From the NCBI GenBank assembly GCA_018067045.1, contig JAGPVL010000007.1, positions 1 through 64,000 of the forward strand: DNA of 64,000 nt, read 5' to 3'. The DNA comes from Gammaproteobacteria bacterium. GTDB lineage: Bacteria > Pseudomonadota > Gammaproteobacteria > Pseudomonadales > Alcanivoracaceae. A program made the translations under genes and the position numbers. Below, piece by piece: positions 17,720 through 27,297 of the stretch. The notes beneath the pieces were generated by a model that worked only from the letters and a program-made list of their open reading frames with translations, ran no database searches and had not been told where the DNA came from. Every line of letters starts with the position of its first letter. Position 1 is the first letter of the stretch.

Positions 17720-20290
17720 ATGAAAGGGAAGTTCTGGACCAGTGACTGGTTTGCTGTACTGGTGATTGCCATCGCAATGGTCATCTTCAGCCGCAGCGAA
17801 TTGCTGCAGGGCCTCGAAAGAACAACCTACGACATAGGTGTGCGCAGCGCCAAGCATGAGCCCGGCGACCGCGTCGCAATTATCGCCATCGACGACGAAA
17901 GCATCGAGAATATTGGTCGCTGGCCCTGGCCCCGCGATATCCAAGCCGACATGATCGACAAGCTACGCCAAGCTGGCGCGAAGGTGATTGGCGTCACCAG
18001 TTTATTGTCTGAAGCACAAACCGATCCCGGCCTGAAAACAATCCGCCAACTGCAAAACTTTTACGCCAACAGCAGCCTTGCCCACAGTGCAGACGACGAT
18101 ATTCATAGCGCCGATCTCACTAGCCTGTCCGAACAACTGGGCAGTGCCGCATTATCACTCGACACCGACCGCCGCCTTGCCGCCAGTATTGGCCACGCCA
18201 ACAACGTTGTACTGGGCATGCAAATGAACCCTGGCGTGCCACTGGGCAACCCTGATGCCGAGCTACCACCATATGTCAGTCAGTATCAGGTTCTCAGTGA
18301 CGGCGCCGTCAGCGGCCTTCCTTTTAGCACTACCTCTGTCGTGCCCCCTATTGCCGCGTTTGGTGAACCAGCCGCCGGTATCGGCCACATTGTTACCTTG
18401 CTGGATGTTGATGGCGCGGTGCGTTTTGAGCCACTGCTGCTCAACTATTACGGCCAGCTTTACCCGTCATTATCGTTAGTGATCGCCGCGAAAAGTTTGA
18501 ACCTCGGGCCCGATGACATCCAAACAACAGCCAGCGGCATTCGTCTTGGCGCTTTAAACATCGGCACTGACAGCAACCTGCTAATGAACAGCTATTTCTA
18601 TAGCAAACGTGATGATCGAGAGACATTCACCGCGGATTCTTTTTACGACGTCTATACCGGCAAAATCGACCCCGCCAAATATAAGGGTCGCATCGTTCTT
18701 ATTGGTGCCACCGCGTTTGGGCTGGGCTCCACATTGAAGACACCACTGCCGCGCGCCATGGAGCCGGTTAAAGTGGTCGCCCATACCGTGGCCAGTATTT
18801 TAAACGAAGACTTTTTTACCCTGCCGCCTTGGGCGAACGCACTCAAGTGGGCGCTGATATTGCTCGTGCTCGGCTACCTTATGTTCGCGCTGCCACGTCT
18901 TGGTGCAGGGCTCGGCGCGGGGCTTTCTCTCATTTTCTTGGTTGCTTTTCTCGGCGTCGAAATCATCTTGCTCGGCCAAGAAGGCCTGTGGCTACCGATG
19001 ACACTGCCTGCAGTGTTCCTTTTTGTCGGCCACCTTGCGCTTACCACCAAACACTTTTTGATTACCGAGCAGGGCAAAGAAAAGTCCGACAAAGAAGGCG
19101 CCGAAAGCAACAAAATGCTTGGCCTTGCTTTCCAGCAACAAGGCCAGCTGGACATGGCGTTCGACAAATTCCGACGCGTACCGCCCTCTGACGATTTAAT
19201 GGACGTGCTCTACAACCTAGCGATGGATTTTGAGCGTAAGCGGCAATTCAACAAAGCCAGCGCGGTGTATAACTATATCGCCAAGCACGACGCCAGCTTC
19301 CGTGACATCAAACAAAGAACCAAGCGCGCTAATGACGCGCAAGACACCATTATTTTTGGTGCAAAAGCGATCAGTGGTGGCCCTGGCGACACGCTCATCG
19401 GCGAAGGCGGCTTTGAGAAACCTATGCTCGGCCGCTACCAAGTTGAAAAGGAACTTGGCCGTGGCGCCATGGGTATTGTCTACCAAGGGCGTGATCCGAA
19501 AATTAACCGCGTGGTGGCGATCAAAACATTATCTCTCGCAGACGAATTTGAAGCCGAAGAGCTACAGGAAATTAAGGAGCGTTTCTTCCTTGAAGCCGAA
19601 GCGGCGGGTCGTTTAAACCACCCTGGCATCGTTACCGTGTATGACGCCGGCGAAGAACACGACCTCGCCTATATTGCGATGGAATTCTTAAGCGGCCATG
19701 ATTTATTGCGCTACACCAAGCCAGACGCATTGTTGCCGGTCGAAAAAGTTTTGAACCTGATGCTGCGCGCCGCCGAAGCGCTCGACTATGCGCACACTCA
19801 TACCATCGTCCATCGCGACATTAAGCCGGCGAACTTAATGTACGATCCGGAAATTGATCAGTTAAAAGTGACTGACTTTGGTATTGCCCGCGTCAGCAAT
19901 TCCAGCAAAACAAAAACTGGGATGGTTGTTGGCACGCCAAGCTATATGTCGCCAGAACAGGTAACCGGTAAGCGCGTTGATGGTCGCTCCGACATCTTCT
20001 CTCTCGGCGTTATGCTCTATCAGATGCTAACCAGCGAGTTGCCGTTTCAGGCGGAAAACGCTACGCAAATCATGTACAAGATCGCCACTGAGAAGCACCC
20101 TAATATTCTCGAAACCCGCCCCGGCATTAAACGCTCTGCGCCGTGGATTTCCATTGTTCTGAACCGAGCGCTGGAAAAAGATATCGACAAGCGTTATCAG
20201 CGCGGCCAACTGATGGCTAATGACATTAAAGCGGTGCTCAAGAAAATGGCCGCCGCCAGTCAGCGGGCGAAAAGCCAACCAGCGCCTTAA
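17720..20290 (+). CDS. CHASE2-domain serine/threonine protein kinase
   Basis: An 856-residue membrane receptor-type kinase. An N-terminal transmembrane helix (about 8-27) leads into an extracytoplasmic CHASE2 domain (about 30-355; VAIIAIDDESIENIGRWPWP and GRIVLIGATAFGLGSTLKTP), then three closely spaced transmembrane helices (about 370-450), a TPR-like helical segment (about 470-540), and a Hanks-type kinase (about 570-840). The kinase has LGRGAMGIVYQG, the VAIK lysine, HRDIKPAN (about 697) and DFGIAR (about 717), so it should be active. I use the ATG at 17720, preceded by GGGGAAGG; an in-frame ATG at 17693 is less likely. Signal and substrates are unknown. Confidence 0.93.
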   Translation: MKGKFWTSDWFAVLVIAIAMVIFSRSELLQGLERTTYDIGVRSAKHEPGDRVAIIAIDDESIENIGRWPWPRDIQADMIDKLRQAGAKVIGVTSLLSEAQTDPGLKTIRQLQNFYANSSLAHSADDDIHSADLTSLSEQLGSAALSLDTDRRLAASIGHANNVVLGMQMNPGVPLGNPDAELPPYVSQYQVLSDGAVSGLPFSTTSVVPPIAAFGEPAAGIGHIVTLLDVDGAVRFEPLLLNYYGQLYPSLSLVIAAKSLNLGPDDIQTTASGIRLGALNIGTDSNLLMNSYFYSKRDDRETFTADSFYDVYTGKIDPAKYKGRIVLIGATAFGLGSTLKTPLPRAMEPVKVVAHTVASILNEDFFTLPPWANALKWALILLVLGYLMFALPRLGAGLGAGLSLIFLVAFLGVEIILLGQEGLWLPMTLPAVFLFVGHLALTTKHFLITEQGKEKSDKEGAESNKMLGLAFQQQGQLDMAFDKFRRVPPSDDLMDVLYNLAMDFERKRQFNKASAVYNYIAKHDASFRDIKQRTKRANDAQDTIIFGAKAISGGPGDTLIGEGGFEKPMLGRYQVEKELGRGAMGIVYQGRDPKINRVVAIKTLSLADEFEAEELQEIKERFFLEAEAAGRLNHPGIVTVYDAGEEHDLAYIAMEFLSGHDLLRYTKPDALLPVEKVLNLMLRAAEALDYAHTHTIVHRDIKPANLMYDPEIDQLKVTDFGIARVSNSSKTKTGMVVGTPSYMSPEQVTGKRVDGRSDIFSLGVMLYQMLTSELPFQAENATQIMYKIATEKHPNILETRPGIKRSAPWISIVLNRALEKDIDKRYQRGQLMANDIKAVLKKMAAASQRAKSQPAP

Positions 20291-20505
20291 CGAATCATTT
20301 CACCCAGCCGAGACGGCGGCTAACCCAGCAGTCGTCTCGGCCATGACGTAGCGCGCCCAGTCGACCTTTCGCCTTTCCTTATGCACTCTGCGCTCCTTAG
20401 CGCCTCCCCTAACGCATCCCCTAACGTTAGTCATTCCGCTTCGCGTTCTTTATCATAAGCACTCGAAAACGCACACCGACTGCACATCAACAGTAGCGAG
20501 ACGAT

Positions 20506-21726
20506 ATGACCAGCAATACAGTACCTCCGAGCCTTAACCGCGACCAAACGCAAATCGGCACACCGCTTTCGGCGACCGCCGTGCGTGTAATACTGCTCGG
20601 TAGTGGCGAGCTCGGTAAAGAAGTCGCCCTTGAACTGATGCGGCTGGGCTGCGAAGTCATTGCCGTCGATCGCTATAACAACGCACCGGCTATGCAGGTG
20701 GCGCACCGCAGTCATGCTATCGACATGCTCGATGGTATCGCCGTGCGGCAATTGGTCGAACTAGAGCAACCGCATTTAATTGTTCCCGAAATCGAGGCTA
20801 TCGCAACGGCCGAACTATTAGCGCTCGAAAGCGAGGGCTGGAACGTTATTCCTTCTGCCCGTGCAGCACACCTCACCATGAACCGGGAAGGCATCCGCCG
20901 ACTCGCTGCGGAAGAACTTCAACTCAGCACCTCACCGTATCGTTTTGCCGAAAGCCGCGCAGACTACGATCAGGCCATCGCCGACATTGGTTTCCCCTGT
21001 ATTGTGAAGCCGGTGATGTCGTCGTCGGGAAAAGGCCAAAGCACGATTAAATCGGCGGACGATATCGATACAGCTTGGGAGTACGCGCAGTCCGGTGGCC
21101 GTGCCGGTCGCGGCAAAGTCATTATCGAAGGCTTTATTGATTTTGATTACGAAATTACCCTGCTAACGATACGCCATCGTGACGGCACCAGCTTTTGTGC
21201 GCCCATCGGCCATCGTCAAGAACGCGGCGATTATCGCGAATCTTGGCAACCTCAGGCGATGTCCAATATTGCGTTAGCCGAAGCGCAGCGCATTTCTGCT
21301 GCGGTCACTGAATCACTAACCGGCTACGGTATTTTCGGCGTCGAGCTGTTCGTTAAAGGCGATAACGTTTACTTCAGCGAAGTCTCGCCACGACCACACG
21401 ACACTGGATTGGTCACACTGATTTCGCAAAACTTGTCTGAGTTTGCCTTGCACGCGCGCGCCATACTTGGCCTGCCTATTCCTGTCATTCACCAAATCGC
21501 ACCATCGGCGTCCGTGGCTTTATTGGTCGCAGGAGATTCTGACACCATGCAATTTGGCAATCTTTCAGAAGCGCTCGCAGAACCGGACACCGATCTGCGT
21601 TTATTTGGCAAGCCGGAGGTGCGCAGCGAGCGGCGTCTCGGCGTCACGTTAGCCCACGACACCAGTATTGAGAAAGCGATTGCCAAAGCACTCCGCGTTG
21701 CCAGTAAAATCACGGTCACACTGTAA
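20506..21726 (+). CDS. purT: Formate-dependent phosphoribosylglycinamide formyltransferase
   Basis: ATP-grasp enzyme that makes formyl-GAR from GAR, formate and ATP, an alternative to folate-dependent PurN. The 406 residues include [19 protein letters not shown] at the N-terminus (substrate domain), the ATP-binding [18 protein letters not shown], and the C-terminal [19 protein letters not shown]-like segment (here [19 protein letters not shown]) with metal-binding Glu. The start ATG is at 20506. No purN is visible here, so redundancy cannot be judged. It stands alone, with a 215-base upstream gap that contains only a weak hairpin. Confidence 0.97.
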   Translation: MTSNTVPPSLNRDQTQIGTPLSATAVRVILLGSGELGKEVALELMRLGCEVIAVDRYNNAPAMQVAHRSHAIDMLDGIAVRQLVELEQPHLIVPEIEAIATAELLALESEGWNVIPSARAAHLTMNREGIRRLAAEELQLSTSPYRFAESRADYDQAIADIGFPCIVKPVMSSSGKGQSTIKSADDIDTAWEYAQSGGRAGRGKVIIEGFIDFDYEITLLTIRHRDGTSFCAPIGHRQERGDYRESWQPQAMSNIALAEAQRISAAVTESLTGYGIFGVELFVKGDNVYFSEVSPRPHDTGLVTLISQNLSEFALHARAILGLPIPVIHQIAPSASVALLVAGDSDTMQFGNLSEALAEPDTDLRLFGKPEVRSERRLGVTLAHDTSIEKAIAKALRVASKITVTL

Positions 21727-21783
21727 CGAGGGTTAACCCCACACTCTTTCCGTTTCGGATAATACGTTCAGGGAGTTTTATTT

Positions 21784-22179
21784 ATGGAAAACAATACTCA
21801 CAGCAAAGCAATTGGCTACATCCTGTGGATCTTCGGTTTTATGGGCGCACACCGATTCTACTATGGCCGCCAAATTACCGGCACCATTTGGTTTTTCACC
21901 CTTGGTTTATTTTTTATAGGCTGGATCATTGATTTATTCTTGATCCCATCCATGGATCGTGATGCCGACCAGCGCTACACCGCAGGCCGTGCCGACTATA
22001 CCGCTAGCTGGATACTGTTAACCTTCCTTGGCATTTTCGGCATTCATCGCTTTTACCTTGAGAAGTGGATCACCGGCATTATTTGGTTACTGACCGTAGG
22101 GTTCTTTGGCTTCGGGCTGCTCTACGATTTGTGGACGCTGAACGGACAGGTGTCGGAATACAATCGCACCAAGAAATAG
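21784..22179 (+). CDS. TM2-domain membrane protein
   Basis: A 131-residue protein with two TM2-type hairpins: GFMGAHRFYYGRQITGTIW and GIFGIHRFYLEKWITGIIW, each with the G-x-H-R-F-Y motif between hydrophobic segments, giving four membrane spans. TM2 proteins have no defined enzymatic role. The start has GGGAG about seven bases upstream. Confidence 0.9.
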   Translation: MENNTHSKAIGYILWIFGFMGAHRFYYGRQITGTIWFFTLGLFFIGWIIDLFLIPSMDRDADQRYTAGRADYTASWILLTFLGIFGIHRFYLEKWITGIIWLLTVGFFGFGLLYDLWTLNGQVSEYNRTKK

Positions 22180-22296
22180 GTTTTTTGAGCTGCGGGCACG
22201 CAGCTTAAAAAGCGATAGAGTTGAATTGCGCGAGGGGCATTGCTAAACGCCCATCGCTTTGTAAGCAAAGCCCTGAAAGAACCAGCAGCGACGCCC

Positions 22297-22340
22297 TTGT
22301 GGGAGACTGCCTGCAGGCGATAGGTTTTTGGTTTTGCGAA
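22297..22340 (+). repeat. Solitary, half-degenerate REP-like unit
   Basis: TTGTGGGAGACTGCCTGCAG plus GCGATAGG matches the left arm of the arrays at 5389 and 10757 with two changes. The expected right arm has decayed to AATGCTTTTAAAGCAAACG. It lies between the convergent 3' ends of the TM2 and DoxX genes, the same kind of site as the other copies. Confidence 0.75.
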
Positions 22341-22364
22341 TGCTTTTAAAGCAAACGTTTAAAG

Positions 22365-22778
22365 CTAATTCTTAACGACAAATTTTCCCGGGCCAATAAA
22401 CACAATCGCCAGTGAGGTAAACAAGAAGAAGCCTTGCAGCTCAATCGCCCAACCACCGTGGGAGCTTAACGCAAAAATCTCACCGGTATGCGCAATCGCT
22501 ATGGCAACCACCATATTGCCCGCCATCAGCAGTGCCGCAATACGAGACTGAAAACCGATCAGCAGCATAATGGGCGCAATCACTTCGCCGACAAAAACGC
22601 CGTATGCGAGAAAACCAGGCAGCCCCATACTTTGCAGAGAACCCGAAATCCAATCAACGCCATGCTGTAATTTCGAGATGCCATGTAACAGCATCATTAG
22701 TGCAAGGGATACGCGAAGAATTAACTTACCGAGGTCTGGCTGATTCATAAAATTATTGAGTGCTCTCATTGAGATCAT
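22365..22778 (-). CDS. DoxX family membrane protein
   Basis: A 137-residue protein with four hydrophobic segments and the DoxX pattern LGKLILRVSLALMMLLHG, GVFVGEVIAPIMLLIGF and a C-terminal FFLFTSLAIVFIGPGKF. DoxX proteins are inner-membrane proteins tied to oxidoreductase or redox-stress complexes in some bacteria; the role here is unknown. The first ATG is used; an internal Met at residue 11 could also be the start. Confidence 0.87.
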   Translation of the reverse strand: MISMRALNNFMNQPDLGKLILRVSLALMMLLHGISKLQHGVDWISGSLQSMGLPGFLAYGVFVGEVIAPIMLLIGFQSRIAALLMAGNMVVAIAIAHTGEIFALSSHGGWAIELQGFFLFTSLAIVFIGPGKFVVKN

Positions 22779-22930
22779 CGCCTAGGTTGTTGTCAGAATT
22801 ACCTTTCAATCTCTGTTTGAAAAGTCTTTAAGCCCATTCGTTACGCCGAAAACATAACGTGAACAGATCAACAGAATAGACGGCCCACCCCCATGAAGAC
22901 AATCACCGCGTGACACTTATGAGTGCCGCA

Positions 22931-25012
22931 TCAGTTAACCGTCACTTGATACTGAATGGTAAAACTTCCGCCGCCAGGATCAAGGCTCCCGCCCATATCG
23001 ATTTCCCACAAGATGACTTTACCACTGCCATCCGTTGTGAATGTCGGCGCGGCATATATCGCGCCGGAACCAGGGCAACCAACACTACAACTAAAGCTAC
23101 CCGTATCGAGCGTAGCAAAGGGATTAACCGTATTGGACAAATGCACGCTGGTCGCAGGGCCGTCGCCGCTGTTCGTCACCATCACAAACTGCGTCACGGG
23201 GTCACCTGGGTTTGCGGTCGGGGAGCCAGTCGTCTTTACCACCGTCAGAACAGGAGGGGCCGCGATAGAAAGATCAAGGTAGTTATTATGATTAACCCCT
23301 TCAGTGCCTTCGTTCGCCGTTGTCTCAAAGCGCCAAATGCCTTGCACAACAAACGGTGAAATATTGTAAGCGTATTCATAAATTTTGGTGCTGGCACCTG
23401 AGTCTTGAACCTGTGTCATGACGGCATCATTCACCTGCAGCGTCGGCGTCGGATCAGTGACATCAATAGTCGCGGAGGTTATATCAAAACTGCCAAAAGG
23501 ATCGCTGACCGACGATCGTATATACACCGTCTGGCCCGGTAAAATCATACTGATCGGCGAGGCGCCCGGTGCTGTCGCATAATTCGCCGCGTAGGCCTGA
23601 ACACTATCAACGTTAATCACCGTTTGAGCAGGCAAGTTAACCAATGAACGATTGGTCCCAGCATCGGCCGGATCTACGATAACGGCACGCTGACCGCTAC
23701 CCGTGGTCGTGTTCTGGAAAAAGAGCGTAATAGCCTCGCCGGCCACCAAAGATCTGACCCCAGAGATCGGAACATTAAAGGTATACGCCGTTGAGGTTCC
23801 ATCGAGCACCACTGCCGTGGATAGCGTACCGATTTCTCCCGACACCGAGCCCTCAAGAGTAAACACCAAATTGCGCGACGTGCCGGTACCTGTTTCACGC
23901 AAGTACACGGTGACCGGAATGGCGGTCGCAGCAGGGTTTAGGACAAAGCTGCTTTGTAACGCCGGTGTCATGGTCCAAGTACTGGACGCACCTTCATTAA
24001 ACGTGAGTTCGGCCTGATCGGCAGGAGGCACCACGCGCGACATGGATAAATTATTGTAAAGATACAGCTGTTTATTGCCCGCTGCAGGCGGAGTATTGCT
24101 CACCGCCACACGCACCGTTTCATCCGTCACTAGGGTACGACTTGATGGGAACGTCACGGAATTGCCCGTTACGGTTACCTCTGAAACACCAACGGTAACC
24201 CCAATCGGAAACGGCGAAGAACCCGCCGTAAAGGGGAGAGAGTTGATCGTTGTGGATGCGCCGCCAGCATAGCTACCCTCAAGCCCTGAAAGATCCTGCC
24301 CTAGACTGTCTGTCCAATCGCCGCTATTGAGAGTAAAGGCTTCATCACCGTCATTCGTTAAGGTGTAACACATATAGAGGGTGTCACCGGTCAGTACGGT
24401 CAGCGTATCAATTTGGTCCGAACAGGTCGCATTGCTGCTCACCCATTGATCAAACGTTGCTGCCGCCGAAGACACGACAATACAGGCCTCATTCATCCGG
24501 CCGGTATCTTGCCCGATAGGATCCTGAAAATAGAAACTCCATACCCCTGACGGCGTTTCATCATCAATCGCGGAGAGGTTGTTAGGGGCGGCGTTATGCG
24601 GCCTATGAGTGCCGCTGTAAGCAGGACTATTAGCGCAAGCGAAATTTTCTAGCGGCGCATTGCCCGATTCATCGTCAAATAGAACATCAATATCATTGCC
24701 AGGACAACCGAAAGGCGCGCCCGTTGCCGCAGTCGTTCCTGGACGCTCAAACAGCGACACAGTCGTCCCGTCAGGGCTCGTAATAGAGGCACTTAAATCG
24801 CCGGTATAGGTGTGCGAAATATCAACATCGACATCAAGATCGGTAATAAAGCCGACGTCAGCAAAGCCATAATCAATATCAATGGTTGTTGCCGAACCAT
24901 CGTTAATTGGCCAGCCCACGCCGTCGTTATCATTACACGCCGTTCTAGCCGCCCACGCAGGCGTACAAGCCATCCACAATAACAGTGTGAGTATCCCTAA
25001 CCGCAAGCGCAT
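22931..25012 (-). CDS. Secreted protein with proprotein-convertase P-domain and DUF11-like repeat
   Basis: A 693-residue exported protein. The signal peptide (about 1-22, ending AWA) is followed by a P/Homo-B domain (about 30-180; DLDVDVDISHTYTGDLSASI, SPDGTTVSLFERPG and a SGVWSFYFQDP-type ending). Long beta-rich regions follow, and a DUF11/CARDB-like domain lies at the C-terminus (VLTVVKTTGSPTANPGDPVT). Several Cys pairs suggest disulphides. No protease domain and no C-terminal sorting tail is present. It is probably a surface or extracellular structural protein; the function is not known. Its promoter region holds a CRP-type site and tandem repeats. Confidence 0.8.
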   Translation of the reverse strand: MRLRLGILTLLLWMACTPAWAARTACNDNDGVGWPINDGSATTIDIDYGFADVGFITDLDVDVDISHTYTGDLSASITSPDGTTVSLFERPGTTAATGAPFGCPGNDIDVLFDDESGNAPLENFACANSPAYSGTHRPHNAAPNNLSAIDDETPSGVWSFYFQDPIGQDTGRMNEACIVVSSAAATFDQWVSSNATCSDQIDTLTVLTGDTLYMCYTLTNDGDEAFTLNSGDWTDSLGQDLSGLEGSYAGGASTTINSLPFTAGSSPFPIGVTVGVSEVTVTGNSVTFPSSRTLVTDETVRVAVSNTPPAAGNKQLYLYNNLSMSRVVPPADQAELTFNEGASSTWTMTPALQSSFVLNPAATAIPVTVYLRETGTGTSRNLVFTLEGSVSGEIGTLSTAVVLDGTSTAYTFNVPISGVRSLVAGEAITLFFQNTTTGSGQRAVIVDPADAGTNRSLVNLPAQTVINVDSVQAYAANYATAPGASPISMILPGQTVYIRSSVSDPFGSFDITSATIDVTDPTPTLQVNDAVMTQVQDSGASTKIYEYAYNISPFVVQGIWRFETTANEGTEGVNHNNYLDLSIAAPPVLTVVKTTGSPTANPGDPVTQFVMVTNSGDGPATSVHLSNTVNPFATLDTGSFSCSVGCPGSGAIYAAPTFTTDGSGKVILWEIDMGGSLDPGGGSFTIQYQVTVN

Positions 25013-25052
25013 AAGTCCCTGAATCAGTTGACGTTACGACAGTACTATCTAT

Positions 25053-25084
25053 TGGCCTGACTACCTATCGGCCTGACTACCTAT
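25053..25084. repeat. Two tandem 16-bp direct repeats upstream of the P-domain gene
   Basis: TGGCCTGACTACCTAT (25053-25068) is followed at once by CGGCCTGACTACCTAT (25069-25084); 15 of 16 bases match. The pair lies 41 to 72 bases before the start codon of the P-domain gene, where an operator would be expected. The binding protein is unknown; the neighbouring OmpR-type regulator is one candidate. Confidence 0.6.
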
Positions 25085-25153
25085 TGATAGAAGCCTGCCA
25101 AAAAGAAATCTGCTTGTAATCAAACTAGCAGGTGCGGATTACGGCCACAATAG

Positions 25154-25169
25154 TGTGACGACGATCACA
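25154..25169. promoter_or_regulatory. CRP/Vfr-type binding site upstream of the P-domain gene
   Basis: TGTGA (25154-25158), six bases, TCACA (25165-25169): a perfect match to the CRP half-site pair with the standard spacing. It lies about 142 bases upstream of the P-domain gene start and 190 bases past the histidine kinase stop, within a 346-base gap that has no gene. Regulation by a CRP homologue is inference from the motif. Confidence 0.65.
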
Positions 25170-25358
25170 TATTAAAATTGTGATAAATGGCGCCCTGTGA
25201 GGGGCACCTCACGTCCGAAGACTATTCTGTCACGCTTAGAATCGCCATAACGTCGCCAACAGAGGCGCCATAGAGCAACCAATAATCATTAATTCAGAAG
25301 CTCGGCTTGCTTATCTCCACTCTACACCTAGAGGCGATATGGCGGCGTGAAAGCAACC

Positions 25359-26627
25359 TTAGTCTTTCGTAATGGCGGACCAACACACCTCAAAGGTCGT
25401 ACCCTTGCCAAGCGTACTGGAAACACCAATACGCCACCCCAAACGCTGGCAAATTTGCTGGACCAAGTAAAGCCCGATTCCTTGGCCACGACTTGAGCCG
25501 CCCTGAAAGTGGCGCTCGAAAATACAATTTATCCGGCTTTCGGAGATACCGCAGCCGCTATCTTCTATGCGCAAAAATCTCTTCGTCAAGACAATGCGAA
25601 TAACACCTTGCTCTGTGTTGCGAACGGCATTTTGAAGCAGATTTCCAATAACCGCCGCGGCCATTCCTTGTGGAGCAGAAATTGAAACTTGATCCAGCGC
25701 CATTTCCAACTCAAGATTCTTTTGCGCGATATCAAAAGCATAACTTTCTGCAACCTCCTCAACGAGTTCATTTAACTGGCAAGGCGAGAAGGAATCCTCT
25801 CCCTTCTCGCGAGCCAGAAAAAGTAGCGATTCGGTTATTCGTTGCATTTGCAATGCGGCGCGCTGCAAACGCTGGCGTCGCGCCTCGGTCACTGGCGGGA
25901 GATGTTCCTCTTCCATTAGCTGTAAACCACTTAACAACGTTGCTAATGGCGTACGCAGTTCGTGGCTGGCATTTTCAGTAAAATCACGCTCTCGCTCGAT
26001 ATACGCTTGCATTTTATCGATGAACTGCCGGAATGCTTTCGCAATCTGATTCACTTCATCGATTTTCCAATCCTCTGTGATGGCAATAGTACTCTCGCCA
26101 GGATCCAGCTTCGTCACCTGATCTGCTAGCGCCTGTACCGGCCCCACAATCGAGCGGGCCATCCATAACGCAAATAAAAATGATACGCCGTAACCAACAA
26201 TAATCGTCAGCCATAACGTACGCATCAGCTGCTCTTCCATAGCCTCAAACGCTTCTATACTGATCGTCACAAACAGCCTGGCCCCAGGCGCGTCATAACG
26301 CATTGCATGGACTCTTTCACCATTGATGCGCGTATCAAACCGAATGCCGACATCCATATACTGAAGTTTTTCGGGTAAAGATTGCAGAGTTTCAGGCCGG
26401 CCAATATAACGATTTACATCGCTTTCTGTACGGGCTATCGGCACAAGACCTTGGGCATACGTTTCCTTCAACGCATCCATAGAATCTCGCAAATTCCGAT
26501 AAGCAAGCTCATCCTCCATCTGCTCAACAATAATATTAATTGCGTAGCCATAGACCCCAGTGACCAGTGTCGTCAGAACGAGTAGCGCCACCAAAAAACG
26601 TCGGCGGAGACTCGGCGGCTTACTCAT
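25359..26627 (-). CDS. Two-component sensor histidine kinase
   Basis: A 422-residue inner-membrane sensor kinase. Transmembrane helix one (about 10-30), a periplasmic sensor region of about 110 residues, transmembrane helix two, HAMP linker, HisKA with NASHELRTPLATLL (phospho-His about residue 220), and HATPase with N box GNLLQNAVRNTEQG and G boxes EDSGCGIS and GQGIGLYLV. I use the ATG at 26627, which overlaps the end of the response-regulator gene by eight bases; the frame is open further upstream. It pairs with the regulator encoded just before it. The ligand is unknown. Confidence 0.93.
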   Translation of the reverse strand: MSKPPSLRRRFLVALLVLTTLVTGVYGYAINIIVEQMEDELAYRNLRDSMDALKETYAQGLVPIARTESDVNRYIGRPETLQSLPEKLQYMDVGIRFDTRINGERVHAMRYDAPGARLFVTISIEAFEAMEEQLMRTLWLTIIVGYGVSFLFALWMARSIVGPVQALADQVTKLDPGESTIAITEDWKIDEVNQIAKAFRQFIDKMQAYIERERDFTENASHELRTPLATLLSGLQLMEEEHLPPVTEARRQRLQRAALQMQRITESLLFLAREKGEDSFSPCQLNELVEEVAESYAFDIAQKNLELEMALDQVSISAPQGMAAAVIGNLLQNAVRNTEQGVIRIVLTKRFLRIEDSGCGISESRINCIFERHFQGGSSRGQGIGLYLVQQICQRLGWRIGVSSTLGKGTTFEVCWSAITKD

Positions 26628-27297
26628 CTTCCACCGCCAATCGGTAACCCATGCCATGTATGGTATGTAACAAGCTAGTCGAACTTTCCTTATCAACGGC
26701 TTGCCTCAACGCATGCACATGACCGCGTAACGCCGCATCGCTAGTGGGAGGATCATCCCCCCAAACAGCACGCTCGGCCTGCTCTCGACTTACAACCCCC
26801 GGCGAAGTAATCATCAGAATCCGTAACAGACGCAGTGCGGCAGGCGTGAGCACGATACGCCGCTCGCCTCTACGAACGATAAGGGTATGTTGGTCAAACT
26901 CGAGATCGGCCACGGATAAAACACGCGTATCCGGTTTGCTGCGACGATATAACGCTTGGACACGTGCGAGTAATTCATGCAACGAAAAGGGCTTAGTCAG
27001 ATAATCGTCCGTGCCCGCGTCAAACCCTTCAAGCTTATCTTGTTCTGTGTCCCGCGCAGTTAACATCAATACTGGCGTTCGTTGATTCGCGTCGTTACGT
27101 AGTCGTCGGCACAGTGTTATGCCGTCTATTCCAGGCAGGCTCAGATCGGTCACGATGAGATCGTAGTTATTGGTACTCGCAAGATGTAAGCCAGATAGGC
27201 CATCCGCAGCGTAGTCCACAATCACACCACGGCTTTCGAGAAACTCCCCGATATTCGCCGCAAGGTCCTGATTGTCTTCCACAAGTAATAGATACAT
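26620..27297 (-). CDS. OmpR/PhoB-family response regulator
   Basis: A 225-residue DNA-binding response regulator. The receiver domain (1-120) has the phospho-acceptor Asp in DLIVTDLSLPGIDG, the conserved TARD and the LTKPF Lys; the winged-helix domain (about 130-222) has LTPAALRLLRILM, WGDDPPTSDAALRGHVHALR and the MGYRL wing. It resembles the QseB/PmrA-type regulators. It is the first gene of an overlapping pair with the histidine kinase. Targets are unknown; the P-domain gene downstream on the same strand is a plausible one. Confidence 0.94.
   Translation of the reverse strand: MYLLLVEDNQDLAANIGEFLESRGVIVDYAADGLSGLHLASTNNYDLIVTDLSLPGIDGITLCRRLRNDANQRTPVLMLTARDTEQDKLEGFDAGTDDYLTKPFSLHELLARVQALYRRSKPDTRVLSVADLEFDQHTLIVRRGERRIVLTPAALRLLRILMITSPGVVSREQAERAVWGDDPPTSDAALRGHVHALRQAVDKESSTSLLHTIHGMGYRLAVEDE

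Noticed and set aside
20307-20341. Inverted repeat GCCGAGAC / GTCTCGGC after the CHASE2 kinase gene
   Set aside because: Nineteen-base loop and no T run; may be a weak structure but not a supported terminator.
25197-25212. Hairpin GTGAGG / CCTCAC near the CRP-type site
   Set aside because: Six pairs without a U run and 150 bases from the histidine kinase stop; no clear role.
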